From NCBI RefSeq assembly GCF_040807025.1, contig NC_090954.1, positions 19,720,501 through 19,784,500 of the forward strand: a DNA stretch of 64,000 nt, written 5' to 3'. Below the pieces are notes generated by a model that ran no database searches, was not told the origin of the DNA, and was given only the letters and a program-made list of their open reading frames with translations. Position numbers and translations under genes: made by a program. Positions 13,101 through 26,882 of this stretch are shown piece after piece. Origin of the DNA: Struthio camelus. Lineage: Eukaryota > Chordata > Aves > Struthioniformes > Struthionidae. The number at the start of each line of letters is the position of its first letter. The first letter of the stretch is position 1.

Positions 13101-16100
13101 GGTTTATGTAATACTGACCATCAAGGTATTGATCTCCTGGGAGGCTCCAGGACCAACTTCCTAAGGAGCTGAGGGCAGGAGCTGGGGTTAACAAGGTGCT
13201 CTGGAGTCGCACCTCTCCAGTCCCCCAGCACTTCTGGTTGCTTCTAGCCAGCAAAAAAGCCCCAGCCCAGATGCTTCTGGAAGCAGCCAGTGATCAGCAG
13301 GGGCTTGTGATCCAACTGATAACCAGATAGGGAGGAAAGGGTTGTTGCTTTGCAGCTTTATGTCTTCTCCTTTGGCACGCGCAGAGCTGCGGTCTCCATG
13401 TGTGCTCACAGTGCCCTTCCAGGATAGTTGCTCATTTGCTTTTAAACCAACTGCCAGGTTTGATGTAAAAAATTGGAAAAACATTTGAGGGTAACAGCCC
13501 TAATTAACATCTGTATTTTCATCAACGATTTCTTCTAATCTGGAACATAAACTCTGTGAAAAGGGACACCTTCCATTAAGTAGTCTGAAATCCAAGTAGC
13601 TTCAGTGTCACATCTGGGGAGTGGGTCCCATTCCCCACCCGCTGTCGGCAGGCATAGGCTCGTAAACCAGCTTCTCTGGGCCCTTCCTGCAATGTCTGGG
13701 CCGTGGAGGTGCTCGCCGGCAGAGCATGGGCCTGTCATAGGGCTGGTGCTAGGAGGAGCAGAGGAGGCAAGCGTACCTCAGCTTTCCTCACGTAGAGGCT
13801 GTTGCAGGGCCCTCTGCGTTTCTGGCTGCATGTAGACATTCCCGTTGGCAGACAGCAGTAAGTGAGCCTGCTGCAGAGGTGACAGAGTTGAGCTGCAAAG
13901 GCTGGACCCTGTGCAGAGGCAGGTGTTCCCACAGACAACGTGTGGAAGGTGTCGACCTGCAAAGGAGCTGGGGGCAGCTTGTGAGGTGCATGTCTGTATT
14001 TCTTGCCAGTTCTGTTCAGGAAGCTCTTTAGGTGAAAATGTGGTTCATGCTTATTGTTCTTTCTGTTCTGCCTTTGGTCACGTTTGCCGCTGTGCTTCCT
14101 GTGCCTTCTCGTTTTTCATTCAGCAAGATAAACGTTGCTGTGCTGGCCACGTTTTACAGACTAGCTGCCGAAAAAAGTCTTTGCAGAACCTGTGGATTAC
14201 AATGCTTCGGCTGTCTGCGGTGAAGACTTTTGTCAGGGAATTTGATTCCCTGAAGCCAAGGATGGCTAACTGCAGCTTGCAGGCTGCTCTACATGGGGAT
14301 TTTGGAAACAGTGCGGTGTGGCAGTCAGGGAGAAGATAGCAGGGGAGCAAACTCTGCAGGTGAAGGGACCTAGTCAAGAACAAAGACTCTTCCGGAGAGG
14401 CTGCAGCTTTGTGATTCCCTGAGGTAGCAACCTGGAGTGATGGTAGAGATGTGATTGAGAGCATCTGCTGTAAGGGTTTTGGATAGTTTAGCTTACGTGT
14501 TTGACCTTGCACCGCTGTCGATTCACCTTCGTCATCTTGAACGTTGGTTTAGTTCTCCTCTTGCATACCGCGTGCAAGCGATGTCCCGTGTATGCAACCT
14601 TACTGTTCAAAGCACTGAGGCCTGAGAGGGAAAATCACTTGGTCTCTAGACTGCAGTTAAAACCTGTCTGAAAGCACAAATACAACGTTATATTCTTCCC
14701 AGAATTACCCAGAGATAACAGGTCCTTGAATTAGGTACTGCACTAATTGTAACTTCTGATTGCTTGCTTCTCCCCCATTGTATGTTCATTGATTATCGTT
14801 CTTCTAAAAGCTTTTGTCTAACTGGGAGCTAAAGCAGACCAACGTTCATGGAAATCAGTGCAGCAATAAATCAGGAACTTGAAGTATCTGATTTGCTTTT
14901 CAGTGAGGAAAAACTTTTGGCAGCAATAATTCTTCTCGGAGAGAATAAGTCCATTTGTATTGCATTGTCTTGGCTCATCAAAGGTTTTTGATGAATAGCT
15001 CATTCCAAGAAAGAAGAGGAATTAAGTTCAGTTATTTCATTTATAATTCAGAGCTCTTCTATAACTATTTCATTTTTTTCAGTGCCCTGTGAAGAGTTCC
15101 TGATATTCTGTCTGAAAAGCATCACAGTTTGATGGCTTGATGTATTATTGCTATTTTTCTTCTCATCTGCTGCTTTAGAAACCAAATCTTGACTCGATCC
15201 TAATTTACCTTATATTTGCTAAGCTGAACGGCTTCTGCCAGAAGACCCTGGTTAAGGCCAGTTGCTTAGTATCGCTTTTTGAGGAGATTGCTTCCGTTAT
15301 TTCTTTTCATCCCCATCGCTGCACCTTACCTGCAGGAAGAGTGCCACAGCTTAATTTTTAAAGCTGTGATTACTGACCTGAACTGTATTGCAACAGAAAT
15401 ACGGTAATATGTTTAAGCTACTAGACGACCACTATGACTAGCTCTGGTAGGAGTTTTCTGCCAAGCTAATTAATACATAAAAAATAGGTCTTCTGCAAAA
15501 TTGGAAAAATTTGATCCTGCTGGGAAAAGACATAAAATGTTGATGGTAAAAAGTGGTGAGGCACAAGTCATGCCTCGGGAGTGATGGGCGGGGGAAGTCC
15601 ACAAGAGTTTGCTAAGCAAACTTGGAAGAGACTCTCTGTCTGCGAGTATCGGCCGGTGTGGCCCATGCTACTCGAACGAGGGTGGTGCAACCAGGTAGTC
15701 CTTCCCTGCAGGCTGGGGCCGAGCCTGGGCTGATACCTGCCACATCTCCAGTCCAGTGATTGTCCGGGGAAAGCCACGTTTCATTTCAGTTATCCACGTG
15801 ATAATTTTTCAGGAAATAGATTTATGCTTTTTCCATTTTCTATTTTTCGTCTTCATCCAGGACCAATTTTGGAAAAAAAAAAAAAGCCATCGCTTGTAAT
15901 TTTTTTAACGGCTGACTTTCTTTTACCTCGTCGGTTGTGAGAGAGGATATCTCCGTGTCACCTCACGTCTGCTCCAGGTCCTTGGTGTGGCTATGAGCAC
16001 ATGTCCTGTTCAGAGGGAGCAAGTAAAGCACGTTCGTGTGAGCTAGGTGCGCCCCAGTGTGCGGCACCCACGGCATGCCAGGAGAGCGCCACTTGCCCCC

Positions 16101-18379
16101 ACTGAACACTGCTTCTTGACAGGCAAAACAGAAAGAAAACTCTTAATGCTTTATTTCCTGCTGAGATAATAAGCTTTTGGCACAGGAACTGTCCTCGCTA
16201 TATACGTGCGCAGGGGTAGGGTGCCCGTTCCAGCGTCGCTGCTGTCGTTGACGTGGAGCAGGATCGTTCCAAGCTTCAGAAGGGAATTGCTCTCTGCAAG
16301 CCCAGCTTGGTGCTGCAGAAGCCTCCTGTGACTGTTCTTCCCTGTGACAATGCCAAGAGCTATCCTGATTACTTTTGATTAAACAAAGACTAAAATCTGT
16401 GGAGAAGAATCTTGCTACAAAACACTTTCTGTGAGAATGAGAAGTGCGTAATTTTTGCTTTTTATAATCTGCTTATTTGACTTGGGCAGTAGGAACAACG
16501 AACAGAAGTGCTTTGCAGAGCAGATAAGCTTGTCGTACTACACTTGTGGAGGCTGAGGAGGCACGTGGCTCAAAAATTCCCGGAAGAGCTGTCTGTGCCT
16601 CAAGTACAAAGCTGTGGATCAGGAAGTCCAGCTGAGATTGCTGAGCACCAGGATAGGGCTCCCAGGAGCATCATTCTGTTCATCTTGCTCTTATTCTTTT
16701 CCCTGAGTTAAATGAATTTTTGATTTTGCTCAAGATAGCCGTTCTTATGTCTATCCTCTTTTCAAAGAGGAAAATGCCACTAAGCGTGGCTTGACAGAAA
16801 AGAGGAACGCTGATTAGCTGAGAATAATGCTGGAAAGCTGTTCCCAGGGCACAGTGCGGTAGATTGTGAAGTGCCCAGAACTGCAGCTTCCTGGAATACT
16901 GGGGTTTTGGGTTTTTTTCCCCCCCTCTCCTCCACTTCTGTCTGTGGACAGTGCTTGGCTTTAGTTCTGCTGTGAGTTTGCACAGGAAAGGATTTTTGCT
17001 TACTGGAGTTAAGCACCTGCAGGATATCTAGAGAAAGCTCGACTTCTGCAGCACTGAAACAACTCTTACAGAGCTATCTTTAGAGCTCCCGAGCAGATGG
17101 AAAGTCCTTGAAAAGCAGCCTAGTCACAGAATAAACGTGCCATGATCAGGAATGCTCGTCTTGCTTTTGAAAAATCTCCCTGGGTTACTCAGCTTGCCCT
17201 GTGAAGTACTTCACACAGCTCGGGACAAGTTGGTGGTGTTACGTTTGGATAGAAGATGAGTGACTACCTTACATGTTGTTTTGTAACTGTTTCTTGGGGT
17301 TTCCTATCCTTTTTTGTAGTAGATGCTGGTAAGGTCGACTGTGAAAGAGCACTACCAGCTGGTGGGTGCTGCAGGTAGCTCTACAAAGATAGCAAAAGAA
17401 CCTGGTGCGCCTCCTTCAGTAGGTGGCTGTGTTCTCCTTTATTTCATCAAATTCATGCTTGCCTTCAGCTCTTCCGTGTTGGTCATCTTTTGGCCTTGTC
17501 ACTGCTACTCTTGGCTGTGTTCCTTAGATTGCTCTTTGTGGTACTTTGAGTCATTTAGAAGGTACTACTGCGTACTTTAAGCACTAGGTAAATTTTAATC
17601 TAGAAAAAATTCAAGTCTTGGGAGAGTCCCTGCTGTAACTGGAGCGGAGGTTTGTCTTGTGAAACAATATGGGACCCAAGTGCAAAAGTCAGACCCATTT
17701 GTAACGAAGAGATGCATTAACTGAGAGCAAATGAAGTTCTGGGGACTTGCATGGAGTGCGGGGAGCGTGCGTCTGCATGCATAACCCTTATTATTCCCAT
17801 TTTACTGATAAAGCTTTACAAATGGCCTTAGTACTGCCTGTTCTTCCAGAGTGCTGCTGAGGCGTAATTCACTTCTCCAGCAGTACTGGAGATAGATGCC
17901 TAAGCATCTGAATGCTGGGAAGTGGCACTGCCTGGTTGTAATGTATTACTGTGAGCAGTAACACTGCCGATGCTACTGATGACCATGACTACTAGGTTGA
18001 AAGAAGCAATCGGTGCTATCAAGCAAGCTGGCTTTTAGGTTGCATCGCAATTCAAGCATTAGACATTCCTCTTTTCAAATACCAAGGCTCTACAGTTCAA
18101 GTCCTGCTAAGGATGTGAACTGAAATTGTGTTTTCACATAAGACCTGATTTGCATAAACTGTTTTGTGTTTGCAGTGAAATACTGCAAGTTGTGTAAAAC
18201 GTCTTGAGAGGAGCAGCATATGCTAATGTTGGTTTCTTTGACTCCCCTAAAGAGAATTGATTTGCTGTGAATTTTGCTGCTAGGCCATTAACGCACTGTG
18301 AAGATTTTCTTGCTGGGCTTAAGGTTTCTTCCTGGAGGCTGTATGAGAAACAGAGAGCAGAGTAAGATGACCTTCCCCT

Positions 18380-18393
18380 CCCCCCCCCCCCCC
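18380..18393. repeat. Poly-C run (14)
   Basis: Fourteen consecutive C residues preceded by ttcccct and followed by aggggg. Confidence 0.93.
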
Positions 18394-19453
18394 AGGGGGA
18401 AGAGGGATGTCTTTATCCTCTCTCCTTCTGCAGTTCCTTCAGTTTAATTAGAACCATGACTTATTAAGTGCCACTTACAGTCTTTGAAAGGATGTGATTG
18501 TGGGTGCTTGTCCTTGGAGTAATTCCTCAGACTGAGGTTTTCTCAGGGCCTCTATGGAAATCAGAGTAAGGGATCTCCTCTTCAGTGAAGTTCATTACTG
18601 GTGGCTGGGGAAAAATGCTACGAGTTAAAGGCTGGATAGTTTTGGGAGTGTTTAAAGAGGTTCTTGAAAACGGCAGAAAACTTTGCCAACTATACAAATG
18701 GTGTTGGTAGGGGTTTGGACAGAGCATCTTTTGGAGGTGAGCAGGGGTGTCCCCGTCCCCATGTTAGGGAGCGGGGCTCAATTAGTGCTCAAGATCAGAG
18801 GGTCTCTGAGCTGGGATAGCGCTGGAGCCTGTCCCAGTTAGTGTCACGCTTTTACCTGATCTGGGTTTATTTTATGATACACAAGCTCTGCAGCATAGGC
18901 TGCTGTTTTCCTGAACTGCTGAGCGTGTACATACCGTCTTGCACATAGTGTACATGCCCCTTTTCATATACCAATTTGGCCACCCGCAGGAGGAAGGTGT
19001 TTAAGAAAACGTTCAAAGGTTTTTGCTGGGGGAACAAGTACTTTTCTTAACAGCCACCGAGGCTGAAAACTATATACCCTTGTATTGAACTGAAATTGTA
19101 CGTACTTGGGGGAAATAGCCTTCAATACCCCAACAAAACACACAAGATGCAATTATTTTCTGAACGTGACGGTCTGTCAGCCTGAGCTGTCTCTTGTGGC
19201 AAGAGATGTTCTAAGTTGTCTTAAAGAAGTGGTGTTGAATGAGTAAATCTGAAAGTGTTGCTAGGCTCCGTGGCCTGTAAAATATATGCATTGCAGGAAA
19301 TGCATTTGTTTAATAAACCATACACAAATTACTCAACTCTATGAAAAATTGGTATGTAAATATTTTCCCCTTATTTCTTTTCTGTGGGGATTTGGGGTGT
19401 TATGTAGCGCGCTATGCTCTGTACAAAGCAGCAAAACAACCAAGAGCGCGCTT

Positions 19454-19485
19454 CTCGTTTTACACTGTTGGTAGTGTAAAACGAG
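19454..19485. repeat. Perfect 12-bp inverted repeat (hairpin)
   Basis: CTCGTTTTACAC and GTGTAAAACGAG are exact reverse complements separated by the eight bases TGTTGGTA. No mobile element was recognised around it. It would form a stable stem in single-stranded DNA or in the intron RNA. Confidence 0.9.
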
Positions 19486-19594
19486 GCTTTATTTGTGCTG
19501 TAAATTGCTGTGTTGTGGCAATGCAGGAAGATGTGACTTTTAATACGGAGTAATGGCGAGAAGCAGACTGTGTTGATGCTCTGCTGCTCTCCGT

Positions 19595-19690
19595 AGCAGA
19601 CACGGAGCTGGGGTCGCGAGTGGGAGAGCCGGCGGTGAGCCGCGCGGGGCAGGTGGGCTGGGGTCGAGCGCGCTCGGGCAGGCAGCTCCT
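19595..19690. promoter_or_regulatory. Small CpG-rich patch
   Basis: About 95 bp rich in CpG, with two donor-like sites (ggcg|gtgagc and ggcag|gtgggc). No open coding exon precedes them. Confidence 0.25.
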
Positions 19691-22600
19691 GAGGTCTTTT
19701 TTCCCCCAGCTACTCAGCGAAGCAGCAAATCATGTCATCTGAGGAAGTTTTTCACCTCCTCCTTGCCTAACCAGAGCCCACCAAGGGGAAAGCTCTGGCC
19801 ATAGGACTTTACGTCCCTCCTTCGTGACGGGTGTGACACAACCGCGGGGTTTTGAGCTTCCGCTGTCAGCATCGTGTTTATGAAACAAACATGTTTCTTG
19901 CTAAAATTAATCCAGTCCCTGAGTCTCGCCTCGGACACCAGCCCTAGGGCTACTAGACTAGATGCCTGCAGAATAAGTGAACTTTCTAGCTTGTTATCAC
20001 CAAGGGTGAGATTTTTATTCTTATCCTTGACCCAGTTTTTTCTGATAGGTCAAAATTGGTACACTAGGAGTAAAAGGAAAAAAAAAACCTTTACTTGAAG
20101 TATCAAAGTAGGTAGTCTGCTTGGGTCCAGGAGAGGTGAGGGAACAAGTACAAAACAGATGGGAGAAAGCCAAAACAGGAGCAACTAGCTGCTCTTAGGC
20201 TAGCCTTGAACGCGACCCGGTGAGCAGAGGCCCCCCCCTCTCCCAGGCCAACGAGGATTTGGACATAAAAGTATTTTGGGCTTTTAAGTTCAGTAGATCC
20301 ACACTAGGTCAGGCATGGACTTGAACCTTCATGGTGTGAATACCAGCCGATGGGTTCAAACACCAGGCTCCTGGAGGAAACAGATCTTTTCACAAAACCA
20401 CTCAGACTCCTCCTCTCCCTGTGGCTAGCTGGTCACGATGGGATGCTGTTTGCTGGGTGGGGACCTGCTGCCATGCCAGGGAGGAGGGTTTTCGGACACG
20501 GGGACTTGGAGGCAGCTGTGTAACCAGGGAGCATTGAAATCCAGGAAGGAGGTAAAGGACACGTTGGATCAGTCTCATAACTAACCACTCTGAACTTGTG
20601 CTATTTTATGCGATCCCCGAACACGGAAGCAAACGTACCTTAGCACAGCTGGTGCCTGGTTTGGGTGACAGACACCATGCTCCCTGCTAGAAGCCATTAC
20701 AGCAGCCTGGTGTTGCGGGCAGCAGTAGACATGGACTTTCAGAGCTGCCCATGAGATCTGAATGCCCAGATCTGTACAATCTTTGGGGGAATTTAGCAAC
20801 CTGAAGCGTCTGACAGCCTGCTGAGCCTGGGATACATCTGTGCGGTGGTGTCCAGCGAGTGCCTCAACACCGACTCCTCCGGCAGCAGCACGCCGTGGTG
20901 TCGGGGGGAGACAGGGTGTCACCAGGAATCAGTTTTGTCCCTCTATGGTTTATGTTCATTTGAGGTCATATCCTCACATGTACGGCTGCTGTCTACAAGT
21001 ACAACCTGCACTATGAAACATGCCACATCTTTTCTGACAAAAATGAGTGTGCTGTTTAGATATCACTGACTCAAGAGCGGCTATCCTGGAGGAAATAACT
21101 TTTTTTTTTTTTAATCTTTTTTCAAATAAACAGGCCAAGCTAGGGTCTAGAGAGGGCTTGGCTGTAGCTTGTCGCATCTGAGGAAACAACTGAGGCAGCC
21201 CAAAAAAAAAGCCTGGAGGGATGGACCCATCCCCCGAGGTATGTTTGGCAGCGGGAGATTTGTTCAGAAACCGTTTTATGTTCTGCTGAGTTCCTTTGAG
21301 TTCTCAAAGCTGATTATTCTTGTCTACCCTGTAATAAAACTGCCCTCTGAACTTGAGAGCTCGTGATAAAGCAGAGATCTAGGCAGATCCCCTTCTGGCC
21401 AGCTCACTCTCTCATTGTATGCTATAGTGCTCTAATGCTCTACTTTCCTAAAAGCCAGACAAAAGGATAAATATCCTGTTTTTCCCATGTGTCGGAGCTC
21501 TGTTGTACAATAAGCTTGGCAGTTGCAATGAAATAAATGCTATATGCTGTGTTTGTTTGCTTAGAGAATAGGGTCAAAGTCAAGCATTGACATTTGGGTG
21601 CGTAAGACCTTCCCAGCCAGCACAACCAGAACGGCATAAAATCCCAGTGGGGTTCAGAGGATTCCTTCTGAAGTGGGGTTCCTTCTTTCAGAGGAGCAGG
21701 TATGAGCGCGAGTGGAAAATGTTGCCCGTGGGATGGTCACGGGGGAAACGTAGCCGCCGTCTTAGCGTGTTAGCTAGCTGAAATAGGATTGCATGCCTGC
21801 AAATTCAATCGTTCTCTTTTTTTCCCCCCTCTCTTTTTAATCTCTGTCTCCCTCGTCTTATTTCAGTACCTGGAAGGTTCGCGTTTGTTTTTCTCCAGCT
21901 TTCTTTAGGCTGCAAGGGCAAGAAATGTTTTCAAGACAAATTACGCCTAAAAAAAATGCAACTAGATTTAAAATAGTTAATATGTAGTCTTGCGTTGGCC
22001 CCAGTTAGCCTTGTGTAATCTCCAGGTGGACAGTCCTGCTCCACGAGCGTGGCTCTGGTAGCTCGATTATGGTACGGAGGGTATGGTATTACCTGCTGTT
22101 TGCAAGCAAACCACCAGCATGGTGTTTAATAATAATCTTCAAAAATGATAAACTGAACTTCTACCAGTGTTTAACTTTTGATCTATAATTGGCCAGAGCT
22201 GATGCCATTGCTCAGTTTTGAATGTCCAGGGATAATCCATGGTGCCACGGGTGCCGTTTTAGGAAAAAAGTCATGGTGCCGTTTTAGGGGGGGAAAAAAA
22301 AAAGAGACTCTTTTTGGAAGAAATGGCAAATACTTAAGTCCTCAGAAAGTGCTTTGGCCCCTTTTAAGAAGAGCTTTTGGAAGTGTTGATAGCAACATTC
22401 TGGTTGGTTTCTTTCATTATCCTATTTAATTCGCTAAGTAGACATAAGCGCATGAACATGAATGATTAAGATGTTTTCTGTATAGCCTACTGGAAAAGTT
22501 CAGGTTTTCAAAGAGCAGCAAATCAGTGTTAAGTAAAAACAAAAAATATAGTTTCTGAACAAAAAACTCTTTAATTCTAATTTTAATATTCAGGAAGGGA

Positions 22601-25600
22601 ATTAATTTTCAGTTCAGTCATTGAAAGCTGACTTTTGAGTTTTTCAGCTGATGAAGAAAAATGTATTGTTAAATGAGGGTTTTTAATCTCCTGTGAGCTT
22701 TTTTCCTATCTCTGTAAATAAAGAAAGAAAATATTTGTTATATCCAGAATGTATTATCTACATTCTAAAGTTTCGATAACCCACAAAGCTTCCCAATACA
22801 GAAAGCAGATTGTCCTTTCCTTTTTTTTATAGCGCTACTATTGTCTTTCTGCTATCTGTTGATCATCTCAGATGAGTCTTCATCTTTTCCGATCCAATAT
22901 TTACAGTGGGACCTTTCCATACGCACTAGCTCTTCTTTTATTCATTGATTTCACCCTTACTAAATCAAGACGCTATTATCATGCTTTCTCTAATGAATGG
23001 CTGCATTTACATTTCTTTGTTCTCAGGGAGGGAAATTAGTTTACAGCTAATGTTAGAATGCAAATTTAGAACTGTGCTTATTAGATTTTGTATGGGAGAC
23101 TTCTCTCCCTTCCCTCCTCTCCTTGGACTATCATGCAAAGCACGTTTTCCCAGACAGCGGCTGATGTAATTGCTGACGCTTAACGTTGACTCCCAAAGAC
23201 TTTTTCATTTAGTCCGGCAATGCCTCCGTCAAGAGCAAGCTAAATTTCCAACAGTAACAGCTCAGGGTGAGAGTAACAAAAGAGAGGAACGAAATCTTGC
23301 TGCTGCAAGGCTCACCCGGGAGAGTGAAGTCTCGGGATTCTCCATCTACCCAGAGAAAAGCAAGGATTGGTACAGCGGTGTGAGCCCAAACTCTCCTTAC
23401 GCACCTCTTTTGCTTTAACCCCAACCTGCAGAGGAACGTGTGCAGCAAGGAGAATGGCACAATTTTGGAGGCCTCAGAGCCTTTTTAGCACTCGGAGGAG
23501 CAATGACGTTTCCTGCCCGTTGGGGCCATGTTAATGCAGCAGCTGCTGGCCAAACACGTGTGCTCACGTGTGGGAGTGAAGTAGGTGAGCTCACGGTACT
23601 TCGCCGCTGCTGGTGGGGAGGGGTAAGATACTGAAGGAGAGGGGGAGTGCTGAGAGAGAGGAAGGCTTTGGGGTATCTGGTGGCACTGACAACATGGAAA
23701 GTAAGGAAATAGTTGAAGCTGGACTGTCCAAAGGCAGGAGCTGCACAGGGGCAGAGGTAGGGCCAGGAGAGCTGCAGGTAGCAGTGGACCGACCAACGCT
23801 CTTATGCCTTTCACGGATGATGGCAGATCAAATTGTGCGCCGAATTCTCCGGTAAAAAGAAACCGATGCCAAGACAAACCACATACATACCTTTAAAATT
23901 CAATTAATTCAGTTATTTTTAACCTAATTTGCTAATGAAAATTTCTCCCGGGGTTGTGAGGATAGTGTGAAATCACCGTGTTGCAAGTGAAGTGCCTCCA
24001 AAGAGCAGAGGTTGCACAGGCTTCCAGACCACCTGAGACTTCTTCATCCGTACTAACTGTTTTTTTATTTCTACAGCTGCTGAAGAGCTAAGCTATGGTG
24101 AGGAAGCAGGAGGCTGCAGGCCTCTTCTGCTGTCAGAGGAAGGTCTCTGCTCAGGCTTCCAAAACTGCATGCCAAGTGCTCCTTATCCGAGCTTCTGGGG
24201 TGACTGCTGCACCGCTGTCTTGCCGTACGCATGGGCGACTGCATGGGTGCATGGCTGCGTGCACGCTCCCCTTCACACGGTGCCCCGACTTTCACAGTCG
24301 TGCAGGGGAAAGGGAGCGCTGGCTTCCTTTCCTGCTGTCTGGAGCAAGGGAAAGAGGCAGTTCAGCAAAGAAACACATGTAAAACACACCTGGAAGCAAT
24401 CCTACCGTCACTGGGAAAGGAGACCCTGGGGCACTTGCAGATCCCATCCACTGTCACCTCAAAATTGAAGGGGGAAAAAAAAAGAAAAAAGAAAAAGTTG
24501 TATATGGCTGTCACTTTGTTTTTGTTAAATTTTTTTCTTACTTTTTCCTAGACCCCGCCCGATGGTTTTACGTGTATCAGAGAGGTAAAATTGAAACCAG
24601 TTTGGCTGCGTTGGTCATATAATTTCTGTAGCGAAAGTTTCTGGGGTTTTTTTTGGTTTGGGGTTTGGTTTTGTTTTGTTTTAAGGACAAAAAACGGGTC
24701 CTCCCAGCTGAGTTTATTCTCGCTTTCCATGCTGGCAGGAAACAAAATAAAAGGTGGTTGAAAACTGCCCAGGTCCCAGGGTAAGTGTTCAGCCTGGGGA
24801 AGGGCTGAGCCCTCTTGCTGGGTAAGCAGTAACGTGCTTGGGATGGAGGTCGTTCCCGCTCTCGCTCAACCTGCAAGTCGTTCTGGGTGCAGTGCTTTAT
24901 CGCCTGATGGTGCTAAGTGTTTGGCGGTTCAGGTACTCAATATCAGTGGGAACTTCTTGAAAATCATCAGGAGTGGAAGCAGTTTTGTAGCCTTTTCAGT
25001 GAGATGTATTTGCGAGTGAAAGTTTCGCCTCTGGACAGCTGCTTGGAGGAAAGTGCTTGTCCCAAAAGAACATTTTCTGCAGCCTCCCGATGGCAACGCA
25101 GCCAAGCACGCAGCCAGCAATCAGCAGATTTCCGGCCGCTTTGACAGTGAACCCATCAAAATTTCTCTTACGCTCATTGCTACAGAAAGGTGGGGATATG
25201 CAAGGCAAGCAAAGAAGAAACTGCTGTCCCGAATAAGGTCTGCTGGAATGATGCCTCTTACCTTGGGAATGGCCAAAATAATGCTATTTCTGATAATCGT
25301 TAGAGTTAATACGGTGCCTGCAAAGTCATTTAAAGTCATATTTGACATTGGAGGAAAAGGACTATTCAAATTATTCTAGCTAGTGCTAGCCTTGTGCCAG
25401 AAAGAGCTTTGGGAGGTATCTGTGGCCTCAGACTACTCTGGCACTTCCTTTCTCACAGCTGAACCCTGTGCTAGCTTCCCCGTGCTCAGAAGAGTGAAAT
25501 CAAGTAAAGGAGTAAAGAGGCAGAAGGAGATAGTTGTACATAACTGTTTGCACAGGTGATTGCAAGGAGTAGCTAAGAAACCTTAAAATTCTGCTCCTTT

Positions 25601-25699
25601 TAATCTCAGAGTTTTGTTCAGTATCAGGTTTTAATGGAGCTTTTCTGCACGGCTGGTGCCGCTCTAGGCTCGCGCAGGCATATCGCATAGCCCTGGTTA

Positions 25700-26060
25700 C
25701 GCATGGCTGTTTGTGTAATTAATTTGGCGTGGCTGATTTAGTGGGGGAAAGCGTTGCTGAAAGAGTCAAAGGATAATCTCAAGAAAAGGGAGTGGATGTG
25801 GAGAGACATCAATTCCTTTTTGTTTGCTATCGGCTGGAGAGTCCCTTTGGTATGGAAATTGATCTCTCTCCAGCAGGCAATAGTAGCAATAATAATTTAT
25901 TAATAAAGGGCTGTTCAAGTTTTAATTAAATGTGTTTAATATTTAATATTTCGCTCCTTATTTCAGTGCCCTTCTTTTATTAACGATTGCCATGAGTGGG
26001 TTTTACTTAACCCTTTTTTTAGGCTTCATAGAGGTGCAAATATATGTTTCTAAGTTATAT
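25700..26060. promoter_or_regulatory. Possible conserved non-coding element
   Basis: The stretch is AT-rich and low in CpG, with clustered homeodomain-like cores (gtaattaatt, ttaataaa, ttttaattaaa). This texture is typical of conserved enhancers in neuronal gene introns. It is a judgement from appearance only. Confidence 0.2.
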
Positions 26061-26171
26061 CTGAGCTGCTATTCTGGGAGTGTTGGTGGGACCAAGCGCC
26101 CAGTTTTCTCATTGTCTGCCATGCTAGCCTTGGTGGTTTGTACGAGTTTGCAGGATTAGGCTGCATAAAGG

Positions 26172-26230
26172 CTAACGCTTAGCTTTTTGTCTTGGCGACA
26201 AGACAAAAGGCTGCACAGAAATTTCGTTAG
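26172..26230 (+). repeat. Long stem-loop with GCGA tetraloop
   Basis: The inner arm 26181-26194 (AGCTTTTTGTCTTG) pairs with 26199-26212 (CAAGACAAAAGGCT) over 14 positions, 13 Watson-Crick and one G-U, closed by the loop GCGA, which fits the GNRA tetraloop rule. Further out, CTAACG (26172-26177) pairs with CGTTAG (26225-26230) across an uneven internal loop. On the complementary strand the loop would be TCGC, not a GNRA loop, which favours a role in + strand RNA if there is one. Confidence 0.75.
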
Positions 26231-26479
26231 TGGGTGAGCTCTCTTCATCTGAAAGGGGCTATTTGAGTTAGTGGAGTCGTACTTTCTAATCAGCCTTTTC
26301 CCCAGGGATCTCGAACCACGGGCCTCAAATGACTTTACCGAAGCGCGTGTGTCCTATTTATGCCAACGAGGGAGAAAATTGAAGACAGCGTCCAGGGTTT
26401 GCATCCGTAAGGCAGCGGGAAACGCAACTCTTCCTAACTCTCACTTCCACATCTTGCTGCTGTAATGGACGTTTATGGA

Positions 26480-26880
26480 CTCAGGCCCTTAGTTATTTCT
26501 CTTTACGAAATTTTCAAAAATTTGCAATTTGTTTCCCACCGGCAGGATGCGTTTCCTGTGAGCTCTGGCCAAGCAAGCGTTCTGCCTGGAGATTAATTTT
26601 GAGGATGCCATGGATAAACTAGAGTTAAGTTTTTCTTCAGGCCCTTACTCCTAAAATATAGCTAATGTATTTTTAATAAAAATAAGATGCAGCCTAATAA
26701 CTCTTGCCTATAATTTAATCCCCTTCTGCTGCACTTGTAAAATTACCCATTTCGTCTAATACTTGTCAGTTTCACAATTAACATTGGGCACGTTAGCCAT
26801 ATTTTACATCTTGATTTTTCTTCCTTTAACAAAAAGTGAATTTGTTATAAGGAAAATGTTTTTTAAACCCCTCCCCAGTT
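26480..26880. promoter_or_regulatory. Possible conserved non-coding element
   Basis: This resembles the 25.7-26.06 kb block: AT-rich, low in CpG, with repeated TTTAAT, ATTAAT and AATTAAC cores. It ends at the GC-rich stretch starting near 26885. Confidence 0.18.
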
Positions 26881-26882
26881 AA

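Noticed and set aside
20330-20365. tRNA B-box-like GGTTCAAAC
   Set aside because: No matching A box, acceptor stem or cloverleaf could be drawn around it.
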